A DNA stretch of 64,000 bases from NCBI GenBank assembly GCA_002345675.1, contig DDWL01000037.1, positions 176,296 to 240,295 on the forward strand. Reading direction: 5' to 3'. Each line of letters opens with the position of its first letter. Position 1 is the stretch's first letter. This document shows, piece after piece, positions 17,600 through 26,047 of the stretch. This stretch comes from Bacteroidales bacterium UBA2287. GTDB lineage: Bacteria > Bacteroidota > Bacteroidia > Bacteroidales > Tenuifilaceae. The position numbers and the translations under genes are program-made. The notes under the pieces were generated by a model. It was given only the letters and a program-made list of their open reading frames with translations, had not been told where the DNA came from and made no database searches.

Positions 17600-19105
17600 A
17601 TGAGCCTGAAATACAAGAATATCATTTTAGCCGTTGTGGGTTTAGTTGCCCTATCAGCTTGTAAAGGTGGTGGAAAAAACACTTCGTCAACTACAGGATG
17701 GGGTTACAACAACCCAAATACAGGTGGTTTTGAAGTAGTAAACGACTATGTGCCAAAAGCTGGGCCAGGTTTAGTTTTTGTCGAAGGTGGTACTTTCATT
17801 ATGGGTCGCGTTGAACAGGATGTTATGTACGACTGGAACACTATTCCACGAAGAGTAACCGTTGCGTCGTTTTACATGGATGAAACCGAAGTGAAAAACG
17901 TTGACTATCGCGAATATCTTTTCTGGATTAGGCGTGTACTTGTTACATATCCTCAGGTTTACCGCACTGCTTTGCCCGATACCTTGGTTTGGCGAAGCCC
18001 ACTTGGCTTCAACGATCCTTATGTTACTAACTATTTTCGTCACCCTGCCTATAACGAGCACCCTGTGGTTGGTGTAAGCTGGTTGCAAGCAAACGACTAC
18101 TGCTTATGGCGTACCGATAGGGTAAATGAAATGTTATTGGTAAACGAAGGTTACCTTAACTTAGATTTACAGCAAAAGGATGAGCAAAACTTCAATACCG
18201 ATGCTTATCTCCTCGGAAAATACGAAGCCTCAGTTCGCAAAAATAAAGAAAGTTTAAAGCCTGGTGATACCGAAGGACGCAGAATTAATTTTGAAGATGG
18301 AATACTCCTACCTAAGTACCGCCTCCCAACCGAAGCCGAATGGGAATTTGCAGCATCGGGACTAATTGGTAATACCTACGACGAGCGTTTAGTTGAACGT
18401 AGAATTTACCCTTGGAATGGGCATAACGTTCGAAATAGCGAGTCGAAAAATCGTGGTCAAATGATGGCGAACTTTGTTCGAGGTCGTGGTGACTATATGG
18501 GGGTTGCTGGCAACCTCAATGACCATGAACCAATTCCAGGTCCAGTTAAATCGTATTGGCCAAACGACTATGGCTTGTTTTGTATGGCTGGTAATGTTAA
18601 CGAGTGGGTACTCGACGTGTATCGCCCTCTTACTTATCAAGACATGGATGAGTTTCGCCCCTATAGAGGTAATGTTTTTAAAGAAATTGACGTTAACCCC
18701 GATGGTTCCGTTAAAAACGTTGACAGTTTAGGTCGTATTCGTCAAAGAGATGTTACTCCTGAAAACACAGCAAACAGAAGGAATTACAATAAAGCATACT
18801 ACATTAACTATAAGGATGGCGATTTAGCCTCGAGCATTGAAAACTGGGAGAGTACTGAAGATTACGGAAAAACTTCCGATAAAATGTACTATCAGGGCGA
18901 AAATACTCGTGGAGACAGACCTAATAACGACATGACAACGCTTGTTAACGATCGAGTTCGGGTTTATAAAGGTGGTTCGTGGCGCGACAGAGCTTACTGG
19001 TTAAGCCCTGGAACAAGACGATTCCTCGACGAGGCCTCTTCGCAAAGTGATCTTGGTTTCCGTTGTGCAATGGAATCGGTAGGGTCTCAAACTAGAAAAA
19101 ACTAA
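17600..19105 (+). CDS. gldJ: Gliding motility/T9SS lipoprotein GldJ
   Basis: A 501-residue lipoprotein; the start is the ATG at 17600, giving a basic N-terminus, a hydrophobic core and the lipobox LSAC. The body is an FGE-sulfatase (SUMF1) fold beginning PGLVFVEGGTFIMGRV, with SFYMDETEVKNVDYREYLFW, YRLPTEAEWEFAA, CMAGNVNEWVLDVYRP and VYKGGSWRDRAYWL. The front (GWGYNNPNTGGFEV) and the DWNTIPRRVTV stretch look like GldJ rather than its paralogue GldK. GldJ stabilises GldK and links gliding to T9SS. In Flavobacterium johnsoniae gldJ lies, as I recall, beside porV and porU, as here. gldKLMN is not in this window. GldK is the main alternative. Confidence 0.85.
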   Translation: MSLKYKNIILAVVGLVALSACKGGGKNTSSTTGWGYNNPNTGGFEVVNDYVPKAGPGLVFVEGGTFIMGRVEQDVMYDWNTIPRRVTVASFYMDETEVKNVDYREYLFWIRRVLVTYPQVYRTALPDTLVWRSPLGFNDPYVTNYFRHPAYNEHPVVGVSWLQANDYCLWRTDRVNEMLLVNEGYLNLDLQQKDEQNFNTDAYLLGKYEASVRKNKESLKPGDTEGRRINFEDGILLPKYRLPTEAEWEFAASGLIGNTYDERLVERRIYPWNGHNVRNSESKNRGQMMANFVRGRGDYMGVAGNLNDHEPIPGPVKSYWPNDYGLFCMAGNVNEWVLDVYRPLTYQDMDEFRPYRGNVFKEIDVNPDGSVKNVDSLGRIRQRDVTPENTANRRNYNKAYYINYKDGDLASSIENWESTEDYGKTSDKMYYQGENTRGDRPNNDMTTLVNDRVRVYKGGSWRDRAYWLSPGTRRFLDEASSQSDLGFRCAMESVGSQTRKN

Positions 19106-19122
19106 AAAGTTATAGAATTCTT

Positions 19123-19156
19123 AAAAGGGTCTCATTTATTAAATGAGACCCTTTTT
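19123..19156 (+). terminator. Strong terminator after gldJ
   Basis: A perfect 15-bp stem, AAAAGGGTCTCATTT / AAATGAGACCCTTTT, closed by a three-base loop (ATT) and ending in T's. An in-frame upstream ATG of murF (19143) lies inside this hairpin, so that start is unlikely. Confidence 0.9.
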
Positions 19157-19187
19157 ATTATTAACATTTTTGGAAAGTCAATTTTTC

Positions 19188-20489
19188 ATGAGAATCGATA
19201 ACTTAAATTTAGTTTATAAAATGTTAGCAAATGGTGCTAATGTGCAAATTGATAGTAGAATAATTTCTAAGGGAGATATTTTTATTGCACTCAAGGGCGA
19301 TAATTTCGATGGCAACCAATTTGCAAAAAAGGCTTTAACCGAAGGCGCAGGTATTGCTGTTGTCGATAATGCTATCTATGCAAATGGAGATAATATTTTA
19401 TTTGTAGAAAATTCGTTGCTGTTTTTACAGGACTTAGCAAACTACCATAGGCAGCAGCTTAATATTCCAGTAATTGGACTTACAGGTTCAAATGGCAAAA
19501 CAACTACTAAAGAGTTGGTATGTGCTGCGCTTTCGGCAAAGTTTAATGTGTTGGCAACAAAAGGTAATTTAAATAATCATATTGGGGTTCCTCTTACTTT
19601 GCTTTCAATTACAAAGGAGCATCAAATTGCCATTGTTGAAATGGGGGCAAATCATATTGGCGAAATAGCAACTCTTTGCTCAATTGCAATGCCAACTCAT
19701 GGGCTTATAACAAACATTGGGCGAGCTCACCTCGATGGGTTTGGATCGTTCGAAGGTGTTATTAAAGCTAAAACTGAATTGTATGGGTTTTTGCAAAAAA
19801 CGAATGGCATTGTTTTTTACAATGCTTCGAATAAAATACTTAAAAAAAGCATTAAGCAATTTGAATTAGATCAAAACTCAGTTGAGTATGGAGTTGAAAA
19901 AAACAATGCTGTTGTAAACTTAGGGCACGACTCGTGTATTTCTGTTGCCTTTGCCTTTAATGGTGCTAATTTAAACATTAATACTAATCTTACGGGAATT
20001 TACAATCTCGAGAATGTTCTAGCAGCCTATACCATTGCTAAGTTTTTTGATATTCCCGACAATGATATTGTTAGCAGTTTAGAGTCGTTTTTACCAACAA
20101 ACAGCCGTTCGCAATTAATCGAAAAGGGAAGTAATGTTATTGTTCTCGATGCGTATAATGCTAATCCATCGAGCATGGACGCTGCTCTACAAAGTTTTTC
20201 GGAAATAGAAACGGAAAAGACTAGCGTTGTATTACTTGGAAATATGCTCGAACTTGGAAGTTTTACTGAAGAAGAGCACGAAAAAGTAGTTGATTTATGC
20301 TTGCAACTAAAATTCGATAAAGTAATTTTAGTTGGCGATAACTACCCTAAAAATCGAAAGGGCACTATTTGGTTCTCTTCGGTATTTAATTGCGCAGAGT
20401 ATTTAAAAACAAACCCTTTAACAAATAGTACGATTTTATTAAAGGGCTCGAGAGGTGCAAAAATGGAAGGTCTTTTAGATTATCTATAA
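19188..20489 (+). CDS. murF: UDP-MurNAc-tripeptide:D-Ala-D-Ala ligase MurF
   Basis: A 433-residue Mur ligase. The start at 19188 (MRIDNLNLVYKML) is chosen because the in-frame ATG 45 bases upstream falls within the gldJ terminator. It has the N-terminal substrate domain with SRIISKGDIFIALKGDNFDG, ATP P-loop GLTGSNGKTTTKE, and the central VEMGANHIGEIATLC, typical of MurF. The C-terminal domain has VLDAYNANPSSMDAAL. It adds D-Ala-D-Ala to the peptidoglycan precursor in the cytoplasm. It is not in a dcw cluster here but next to gldJ. Confidence 0.94.
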   Translation: MRIDNLNLVYKMLANGANVQIDSRIISKGDIFIALKGDNFDGNQFAKKALTEGAGIAVVDNAIYANGDNILFVENSLLFLQDLANYHRQQLNIPVIGLTGSNGKTTTKELVCAALSAKFNVLATKGNLNNHIGVPLTLLSITKEHQIAIVEMGANHIGEIATLCSIAMPTHGLITNIGRAHLDGFGSFEGVIKAKTELYGFLQKTNGIVFYNASNKILKKSIKQFELDQNSVEYGVEKNNAVVNLGHDSCISVAFAFNGANLNINTNLTGIYNLENVLAAYTIAKFFDIPDNDIVSSLESFLPTNSRSQLIEKGSNVIVLDAYNANPSSMDAALQSFSEIETEKTSVVLLGNMLELGSFTEEEHEKVVDLCLQLKFDKVILVGDNYPKNRKGTIWFSSVFNCAEYLKTNPLTNSTILLKGSRGAKMEGLLDYL

Positions 20490-20496
20490 TGCTAAA

Positions 20497-20901
20497 TTAA
20501 GGGCGATAGAATTCCGCTTCAACAAAACCTGCACTACCAACGTTAAATTCCCATCGAATTCCTTTAAACTTAGGATGAACAATTCCAAATCCAGAAATTG
20601 AAGTTTCGGGAGAATTGGTCATTAAAATAGTTAAAGTCGAATCGCTTAGCTGAGTATAAGTTTCGAAATTAAGCCCTAAGTTGTAAAGATTAAAAATAGT
20701 GTAACGTGCAGTATCGTATGTATCTCTATCAACATTAACGTTATATTGCCTGTATCCGTAAGGGCCACTATTTTCTTGGCAGCGCCATGTGCCCTCTATT
20801 GAGTTTTCGGGATAAGCAGGATCTTTAAAGCACGATTGCAGCATAGTAACTGCAAACAATACAGCAATAATTGGAATTAAACCTTTTGCTTGCAGTTTCA
20901 T
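20497..20901 (-). CDS. Hypothetical small lipoprotein
   Basis: A 134-residue protein with a lipoprotein signal (hydrophobic 9-21, lipobox LQSC, Cys24). The mature part (SIEGTWRCQENSGPYGYRQY and so on) starts like lipocalin-type 'GTW' domains common in Bacteroidota lipoproteins, but I do not recognise a family. It probably resides in the periplasm or outer membrane. It converges with murF (7 bases apart) and follows hutU by 12 bases on the same strand, so it may be cotranscribed with hutU. Confidence 0.75.
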   Translation of the reverse strand: MKLQAKGLIPIIAVLFAVTMLQSCFKDPAYPENSIEGTWRCQENSGPYGYRQYNVNVDRDTYDTARYTIFNLYNLGLNFETYTQLSDSTLTILMTNSPETSISGFGIVHPKFKGIRWEFNVGSAGFVEAEFYRP

Positions 20902-20913
20902 AATTCATTAGTT

Positions 20914-22932
20914 TTATTGTTTGTCGAAAATGCTATCAATTAGCGTATCATTAGCAATGATAGGAATCGTTACTTTTAAGTTAGGAGTGCGCTTCATTTC
21001 CCTTTCAATTGCAAATATTGCCTCTTTATTTCTTGCCCAGCTACGGCGAGCAATGCCATTGTTAACGTCCCAAAGAAGCATCATTTTTAGCCTGCGTTCA
21101 GCATCATCGGAGCCGTCGATAGTAAGTCCAAAGCCCCCGTTTGTTACTTCGCCCCAGCCAACACCGCCGCCATTATGAATCGAAACCCATGTGGCTCCTC
21201 TAAATGAGTCGCCAATAACATTCTGTATTGCCATATCGGCTGTGAATCGTGAGCCATCGTAAATGTTCGAAGTTTCTCGATATGGTGAGTCGGTTCCCGA
21301 AACGTCGTGGTGGTCGCGACCAAGAACAACAGGTGCCGAAATACGTCCATTCTTAATTGCTTTGTTAAACGCTTCGGCAATCTTTATGCGTCCTTCGCTG
21401 TCGGCATATAGAATACGAGCCTGCGATCCAACAACCATTTTGTTTTTTCCGGCTTCTTTAATCCAGTGAATGTTATCGGCAAGCTGCGCTTGAATTTCGG
21501 CAGGGGCTGTTTTTGCAATTTGCTCAAGCACTTCTTGTGCTATTCTGTCGGTTGCTTCGAGGTCGTTTGGATTTGACGAAGTGCACACCCAGCGGAAAGG
21601 CCCAAAGCCATAGTCGAAAAACAGAGGTCCCATAATATCTTGAACGTACGATGGGTAGCGAAAATCTCCATTGGGTTTTAGTACATCGGCACCCGCACGA
21701 CTTGCTTCAAGGAGGAATGCATTGCCGTAGTCGAAAAAGTACATGCCTTTTGCAGCAAGTTTGTTTACTGCGTTTACATGTTTTACAAGGCTTTCGTAAA
21801 CTTTTTTCTTGAACAGTTCGGGGTCTTTTGCCATTAGTTCGTTCGACTCTTCGAAACTTAATCCTGCAGGGTAGTAACCTCCTGCAAATGGGTTGTGAAG
21901 CGAGGTTTGGTCGCTGCCCAAATCAACAGGAATGTTTTCGTTAGCGAGTTTTTCAAGCAAATCAACCACATTGCCTTGGTAGGCAATTGATATGGTTTCC
22001 TTTCCGCCCATTGCCTTGCGAATGCGTGGAATTAACTCGTCGAGATTGCTGTAAACCTCGTCAACCCAACCTTGTTTGTGGCGAGTTTCGGTAGCTTTTG
22101 GGTTAACCTCAGCAATTACGCTAACCATTCCTGCAATTACACCAGCCTTTGGCTGAGCTCCCGACATTCCGCCCAGTCCCGATGAAACAAAGAGTTTCCC
22201 CTTTAAGTCTGTCTCGCCTGGTTTCATTCTTTTTCGCCCTGCGTTCATAACGGTTATAGCCGTTCCATGCACAATGCCTTGGGGTCCAATGTACATAAAC
22301 GACCCAGCAGTCATTTGTCCATACTGTGTTACGCCAAGGGCGTTAAAGCGTTCCCAGTCGTCCTTGCTGCTGTAGTTAGGAATCATCATGCCGTTTGTAA
22401 CCACAACGCGGGGAGCATCTTTATGCGAAGGAAAAAGTCCCATTGGGTGACCCGAGTAAAGCACGAGTGTTTGCTCGTCGGTCATTTCGGCAAGGTACTT
22501 CATTGTAAGTAAATACTGTGCCCAGTTTTGAAAAGCGGCACCGTTTCCTCCGTAAGTTATAAGCTCGTGGGGGTGCTGCGCAACGGCATAGTCTAAATTA
22601 TTGCTAAGCATAAGCATTACCGATGCCGCTTGAATCGATTTGTGCGGAAAATCGTAAATGCTTCGTGATGTAATTGTATAGTTTGGACGAAACCGGTACA
22701 TGTATATTCTGCCGTATTCGTTAAGTTCTTTCGCAAATTCGTCAGCCAAAATGGCATGATGCCTTTCTGGAAAATAGCGTAGTGCATTTTTTACGGCTAA
22801 CTTCTTTTCGTCAATTGAAAGAATTTGCTTTCGCTTTGGAGCATGATTAACCAATGGGTCGAAAGGCCTTGGAGCAGGCAACTCGCTAGGAATGCCTTGT
22901 AGTATTGTTTTTTGAAAATCGTCTCTATTCAT
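20914..22932 (-). CDS. hutU: Urocanate hydratase
   Basis: A 672-residue enzyme of histidine degradation converting urocanate to imidazolone propionate with tightly bound NAD+. The start is placed at 22932 (MNRDDFQKTIL); the frame stays open 29 codons further, but that part is Cys-rich and unlike the family. Recognisable parts are QNWAQYLLTMKYLAEM, the glycine-rich GLGGMSGAQPKAGVIAGMVS (NAD-binding region), PVVLGRDHHDVSGTDSPYRE and the C-terminal SIHNGGGVGWGEVTNGGFG. It is longer than the 550-residue proteobacterial form, as usual in Bacteroidota. No other hut gene is in the window. Confidence 0.93.
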   Translation of the reverse strand: MNRDDFQKTILQGIPSELPAPRPFDPLVNHAPKRKQILSIDEKKLAVKNALRYFPERHHAILADEFAKELNEYGRIYMYRFRPNYTITSRSIYDFPHKSIQAASVMLMLSNNLDYAVAQHPHELITYGGNGAAFQNWAQYLLTMKYLAEMTDEQTLVLYSGHPMGLFPSHKDAPRVVVTNGMMIPNYSSKDDWERFNALGVTQYGQMTAGSFMYIGPQGIVHGTAITVMNAGRKRMKPGETDLKGKLFVSSGLGGMSGAQPKAGVIAGMVSVIAEVNPKATETRHKQGWVDEVYSNLDELIPRIRKAMGGKETISIAYQGNVVDLLEKLANENIPVDLGSDQTSLHNPFAGGYYPAGLSFEESNELMAKDPELFKKKVYESLVKHVNAVNKLAAKGMYFFDYGNAFLLEASRAGADVLKPNGDFRYPSYVQDIMGPLFFDYGFGPFRWVCTSSNPNDLEATDRIAQEVLEQIAKTAPAEIQAQLADNIHWIKEAGKNKMVVGSQARILYADSEGRIKIAEAFNKAIKNGRISAPVVLGRDHHDVSGTDSPYRETSNIYDGSRFTADMAIQNVIGDSFRGATWVSIHNGGGVGWGEVTNGGFGLTIDGSDDAERRLKMMLLWDVNNGIARRSWARNKEAIFAIEREMKRTPNLKVTIPIIANDTLIDSIFDKQ

Positions 22933-23073
22933 TTTATAAATTTTTTCTGGGTGTAAAGTTACAACTTTTTTAGGCGATTGGTAGCAACTGACACAACAGA
23001 TACTTTTTTGGCTTTGCATGCTTTTTGATGAATAATTGTCGTAATTTTACAAATCAACCTAAAAATAAAGACT

Positions 23074-23658
23074 ATGCGTAAAAGAACCTTTGTATACTTA
23101 ATGGCCATTATTTTGGCAGTTCCTTTTTTTAGTAGCTGCGGATATAATAAAATGGTTTCGCTCGAAGAAGGCGTTACATCGCAATGGGCAAATGTTGAAA
23201 ATGTGTATCAGCGTCGAATGGACTTAATACCAAACCTTGTAAATACAGTTAAGGGTTACGCAAATTTCGAACAGCAAACATTAACACAGGTAATTGAGGC
23301 TCGTGCAAAGGCAACCTCGGTAACAATCGACCCAACTAACCTTACCGAAGCTAATATGAAGCAGTTTCAACAGGCTCAAGGAGAAGTAAGCAGCGCTTTG
23401 TCGCGATTGCTCGTTACTGTTGAGCGCTACCCCGAACTTAAAGCAAATCAAAACTTTTTAGAACTTCAGGCGCAGCTTGAGGGTACTGAGAATAGAATTG
23501 CTGTAGAACGGAGAAAGTTTAACGAAGACGTAAAGGCTTACAATGCCTACATTCGAAAATTTCCACAGGTAATTTACTCCGGTTGGTTTGGGTTTGAAAA
23601 GAAAGCCTATTTCGAAGCCGATGCAGGTGCAAAGGAAGTTCCAAAAGTTGAGTTTTAG
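23074..23658 (+). CDS. LemA family protein
   Basis: A 194-residue protein with a lipoprotein-type N-terminus (hydrophobic 7-19 then FSSCGYNKM, possible lipidated Cys22) and the LemA signature: EEGVTSQWANVENVYQRRMDLIPNLVNTVKGYA, then FEQQTLTQVIEARAKA and ERYPELKANQNFLELQAQLEGTENRI. The fold is a helical bundle facing the periplasm. Two TPM-domain genes follow at 22 bases and with a short overlap; LemA-TPM gene clusters are common, though their function is not settled. Confidence 0.93.
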   Translation: MRKRTFVYLMAIILAVPFFSSCGYNKMVSLEEGVTSQWANVENVYQRRMDLIPNLVNTVKGYANFEQQTLTQVIEARAKATSVTIDPTNLTEANMKQFQQAQGEVSSALSRLLVTVERYPELKANQNFLELQAQLEGTENRIAVERRKFNEDVKAYNAYIRKFPQVIYSGWFGFEKKAYFEADAGAKEVPKVEF

Positions 23659-23680
23659 TTTTTGAGAAATCGATAGATTA

Positions 23681-24121
23681 ATGAAACCAGTAGACTTTTT
23701 TACCCCTGCACAGAAAAAGGCCATTGAGGATGCCATTAGGCAAGCCGAAATGAATACCTCGGGCGAAATACGAGTTCATATCGAAAAGCAATGTAAAGGT
23801 AATGTGCTCGACAGAGCTACCGATATATTTGCCATGCTAAAAATGCATAAAACCGAGCAGCGCAATGGAGTTCTCTTCTACCTTTCAATTGACGACCATC
23901 AGTTTGCCATTTTAGGCGATGCAGGGTTAAATGCTCGAGTTCCAGAGAATTATTGGAGCAATATTAAGAGTATGATGCTCGAAGAGTTTAAGGAAGGTAA
24001 TGTAGCCATTGGACTTATTAGAGGAATAAGAATGGCAGGCGATATGCTAAAGACGCTTTTCCCATATAAGCGCAACGAAGACGTTAACGAACTTCCCGAC
24101 GAGATATCGTTTGGTAGCTAA
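23681..24121 (+). CDS. TPM-domain protein, soluble
   Basis: A 146-residue protein consisting almost entirely of one TPM domain (TLP18.3/Psb32/MOLO-1): FTPAQKKAIEDAIRQAEMNTSGEIRVHIE at 6-34, FYLSIDDHQFAILGDAGLNARVPENYW at about 66-92, and IGLIRGIRMAGDML near the end. It lacks a signal peptide or membrane segment, unlike the next gene. Middle gene of a lemA-TPM-TPM operon. Confidence 0.88.
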   Translation: MKPVDFFTPAQKKAIEDAIRQAEMNTSGEIRVHIEKQCKGNVLDRATDIFAMLKMHKTEQRNGVLFYLSIDDHQFAILGDAGLNARVPENYWSNIKSMMLEEFKEGNVAIGLIRGIRMAGDMLKTLFPYKRNEDVNELPDEISFGS

Positions 24122-24122
24122 A

Positions 24123-24911
24123 ATGAAATACATGATGAAGCAAAAACTTGCCCTCCTTGTTGGCTTACTTATAGTATTTTCTGGAGTTTTTGCTCAGGAA
24201 ATACCCAATCCAATGCAGCCTCCACGGCTTGTGAACGATTTTACAGGTTTGCTAAACGAAAGCCAATGGTCGAGGCTCGAGAAGAAACTCCGAGACTACC
24301 ACGACACCACTTCAACCCAACTTTATGTGGTTATAGTTCCCACTATTGGCGATTACGCTGTTGGCGACTTTACCTTTAGACTTGCTGAAAAGTGGAGTGT
24401 TGGCCAAAAAGGGAAGAATAATGGAGCCGTTTTACTTATAAAACCTAAAACCGATTCGGAAAAAGGTGAGGCTTACCTGGCAATTGGGTATGGCCTCGAA
24501 GATGTAATTCCCGATGCTCTTACAAAGCGAATTATTGAGAAGGAACTTTTACCAAGTTTTCGCAATGGCGATTTCTATGGCGGAATTGACGCAGCTACTG
24601 ATACTATGATTGGCCTTGCATCGGGGAAGTTTACTGCCGAGCAGTACGAGAGCGGAAGTGGCCTTCCCTTTTTATTTCTACTTATTGCAATAATAATTCT
24701 ATTTACAATAATAGGGAAGGGTGCAAGCAAGTCGAAGGGGCATTCCATTGGGCATAATATTCCTTTTTGGGTGGCACTAGGAATGTTGTCGGGTAGCAGT
24801 AGAGGTAGTGGAGGCTTCGGTGGCTTTAGTTCTGGTAGTGGCGGATTTGGTGGTTTTGGCGGTGGAGGAGGTGGCTCCTTTGGAGGAGGTGGCGCAGGTG
24901 GAAGTTGGTAG
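24123..24911 (+). CDS. TPM-domain membrane protein with Gly-rich tail (YgcG-like)
   Basis: A 262-residue protein; ATG 24123 is used because the frame's earlier start is a TTG inside the previous gene. A signal peptide (to about VFAQ) precedes a TPM domain with NDFTGLLNESQWSRLEKKLR and YLAIGYGLEDVIPDALTKRII. A membrane helix lies at about residues 180-198, and the C-terminal 45 residues are almost only Gly and Ser, ending GGGAGGSW, the YgcG-type tail. Likely anchored in the inner membrane with the TPM domain in the periplasm, acting with LemA. Confidence 0.9.
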   Translation: MKYMMKQKLALLVGLLIVFSGVFAQEIPNPMQPPRLVNDFTGLLNESQWSRLEKKLRDYHDTTSTQLYVVIVPTIGDYAVGDFTFRLAEKWSVGQKGKNNGAVLLIKPKTDSEKGEAYLAIGYGLEDVIPDALTKRIIEKELLPSFRNGDFYGGIDAATDTMIGLASGKFTAEQYESGSGLPFLFLLIAIIILFTIIGKGASKSKGHSIGHNIPFWVALGMLSGSSRGSGGFGGFSSGSGGFGGFGGGGGGSFGGGGAGGSW

Positions 24912-25221
24912 GTAATTACTAAAGTGAGTTCGACGTAAGTTCTACCACAGAGGTTTCATGTGTTGCATTTTACAAAATGATTGCTTTAATAAGGTTCGAA
25001 TTTTCCTGAATGAAACTAATTGTTATTGAGCTCCGATGTTATCGGAGCTCAGACCCCGATATCCCGATATCCCGATAGTTATCGGGAATCGGGAATCGGG
25101 AATCGGGGCACAGAGGTTTGATGATTTTGCATTAATGCAAAATCATCAAAAATTGAATGAATTTAATTCTCACTCTTCAGGGTTATTCCTTATATCAAAC
25201 TGATGTTACTCATATGATATA
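24912..25221. repeat. Non-coding region of palindromes and repeats
   Basis: No gene is seen. It holds a direct repeat beginning CACAGAGGTTT (24946-24981 and 25109-25146), a hairpin GAGCTCCGAT - GTT - ATCGGAGCTC (25028-25050), a long CCCGATA-type palindrome (25054-25108), a perfect 34-base palindrome (25117-25150) and one copy of a 60-base dispersed repeat (25142-25201). A degenerate start of the same 60-base unit (AGTTCGACGTAAG) is at 24927-24939. Confidence 0.75.
25142..25201 (-). repeat. 60-base dispersed repeat, copy A
   Basis: Read on the minus strand it aligns without gaps to 63805-63864 (plus), about 51 of 60 bases identical by eye. Shared blocks include GATATAAG, TGAAGAGTGAGAAT, AAATTCATT and ATTTTTGATGAT. 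Both copies lie beside CCCGATA palindromes. Confidence 0.75.
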
Positions 25222-25260
25222 TAAAAGTAAAGGCGGGAAAATTTCCCGCCTTTACTTTTA
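25222..25260 (-). terminator. Terminator of the M23-MerR-Nif3-zinc-ribbon operon
   Basis: A perfect 19-bp inverted repeat (TAAAAGTAAAGGCGGGAAA and its complement) around a single central base, rich in T on the minus-strand 3' side, 16 bases beyond the stop at 25276. Confidence 0.85.
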
Positions 25261-25275
25261 TGTTTAAGTTAATGC

Positions 25276-26043
25276 CTAGTTTTCAGGATCAAAATCTTGG
25301 TCAACAAGAATTCGTCCGCAGTATTCGCAAACAATAATTTTCTTTCTCATTCTAATGTCGAGTTGCCTTTGAGGTGGTATTTTATTAAAGCAACCGCCGC
25401 AAGCATCGCGCTTAACAATAACAACAGCCAACCCGTTGCGAGCATTTGAACGAATTCGAACATATGCACTTAAGAGCCTTGGCTCAATCATTTCCTTGTA
25501 GGCGTCGGACTTTTTGTTTAAGTCCTGTTCTTCCTTTTGAGTTTCGGAAATAATGTTGTCGAGTTCTTGCTTTTTACCTTGAAGGTCGCTCTTCCTTTCG
25601 CTTAAAAGAGAATCGGCTTGCTCAATAACTTGCTTCTTTTCTTTTACCTGAAAAGTGTTTTCCTTTATGCGTTTTTCGCTAAGCTCAATTTCGAGGCGCT
25701 GGTACTCAATTTCTTTCGAAAGCGAGTCGAACTCACGATTATTGCGCACATTCTTTTGCTGCTCTTCGTACTTAATAATAAGCGATTCGGCATTTTTAAT
25801 GTCGAGTTTCTTTTTAGTAGCCAAGTCCTCAAGTTCTTTAACTTCTTGAACAAAGTTAGTAACTCGAGTTTCGAGCCCAATAATTTCGTCTTCCAAATCT
25901 TGAACCTCTAAAGGTAATTCGCCCCTAAGGGTTTTAATGCGATCGATTTTAGAGTCAATTTGTTGCAACTCGTAAAGAATGCGCAGCTTTTCTTCCGACG
26001 AAAGTTCGGTAACTTCAGTGTTTTTGTTCTTATCGTTTGCCAT
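25276..26043 (-). CDS. Zinc-ribbon coiled-coil protein (DUF164/CT398-like)
   Basis: A 255-residue protein. Residues about 20-190 are a long Glu/Lys-rich antiparallel coiled coil, and the C-terminal about 45 residues are a C4 zinc ribbon (CGGC at about 213-216 and CEYC about 22 residues later). This is the C4-type zinc ribbon family related to Chlamydia CT398 and Campylobacter FlgZ. It is suggested to act as an adaptor for RNA- or export-related complexes; its role in Bacteroidota is not established. It lies four bases after the Nif3 gene and ends the operon. Confidence 0.88.
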   Translation of the reverse strand: MANDKNKNTEVTELSSEEKLRILYELQQIDSKIDRIKTLRGELPLEVQDLEDEIIGLETRVTNFVQEVKELEDLATKKKLDIKNAESLIIKYEEQQKNVRNNREFDSLSKEIEYQRLEIELSEKRIKENTFQVKEKKQVIEQADSLLSERKSDLQGKKQELDNIISETQKEEQDLNKKSDAYKEMIEPRLLSAYVRIRSNARNGLAVVIVKRDACGGCFNKIPPQRQLDIRMRKKIIVCEYCGRILVDQDFDPEN

Positions 26044-26047
26044 GCCG

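Noticed and set aside
17600..19105. Calling the FGE-domain lipoprotein GldK/PorK
   Set aside because: The N-terminal GWxxNNPxTGGF and DWNxIPRRV stretches, and the porV-porU neighbourhood, fit GldJ better; gldL does not follow.
22933..23019. 29-codon N-terminal extension of hutU
   Set aside because: Cys-rich and unlike urocanase N-termini; MNRDDFQKTIL at 22932 matches the expected start.
24993..25003. GGTTCGAAT resembling a tRNA T-loop
   Set aside because: The flanking bases cannot form the five-base-pair T stem, and no acceptor, D or anticodon arms are found nearby.
25054..25108. Tandem-like repeats suggesting a CRISPR array
   Set aside because: Units are only 7-8 bases with no spacers, and no cas genes are in the window.
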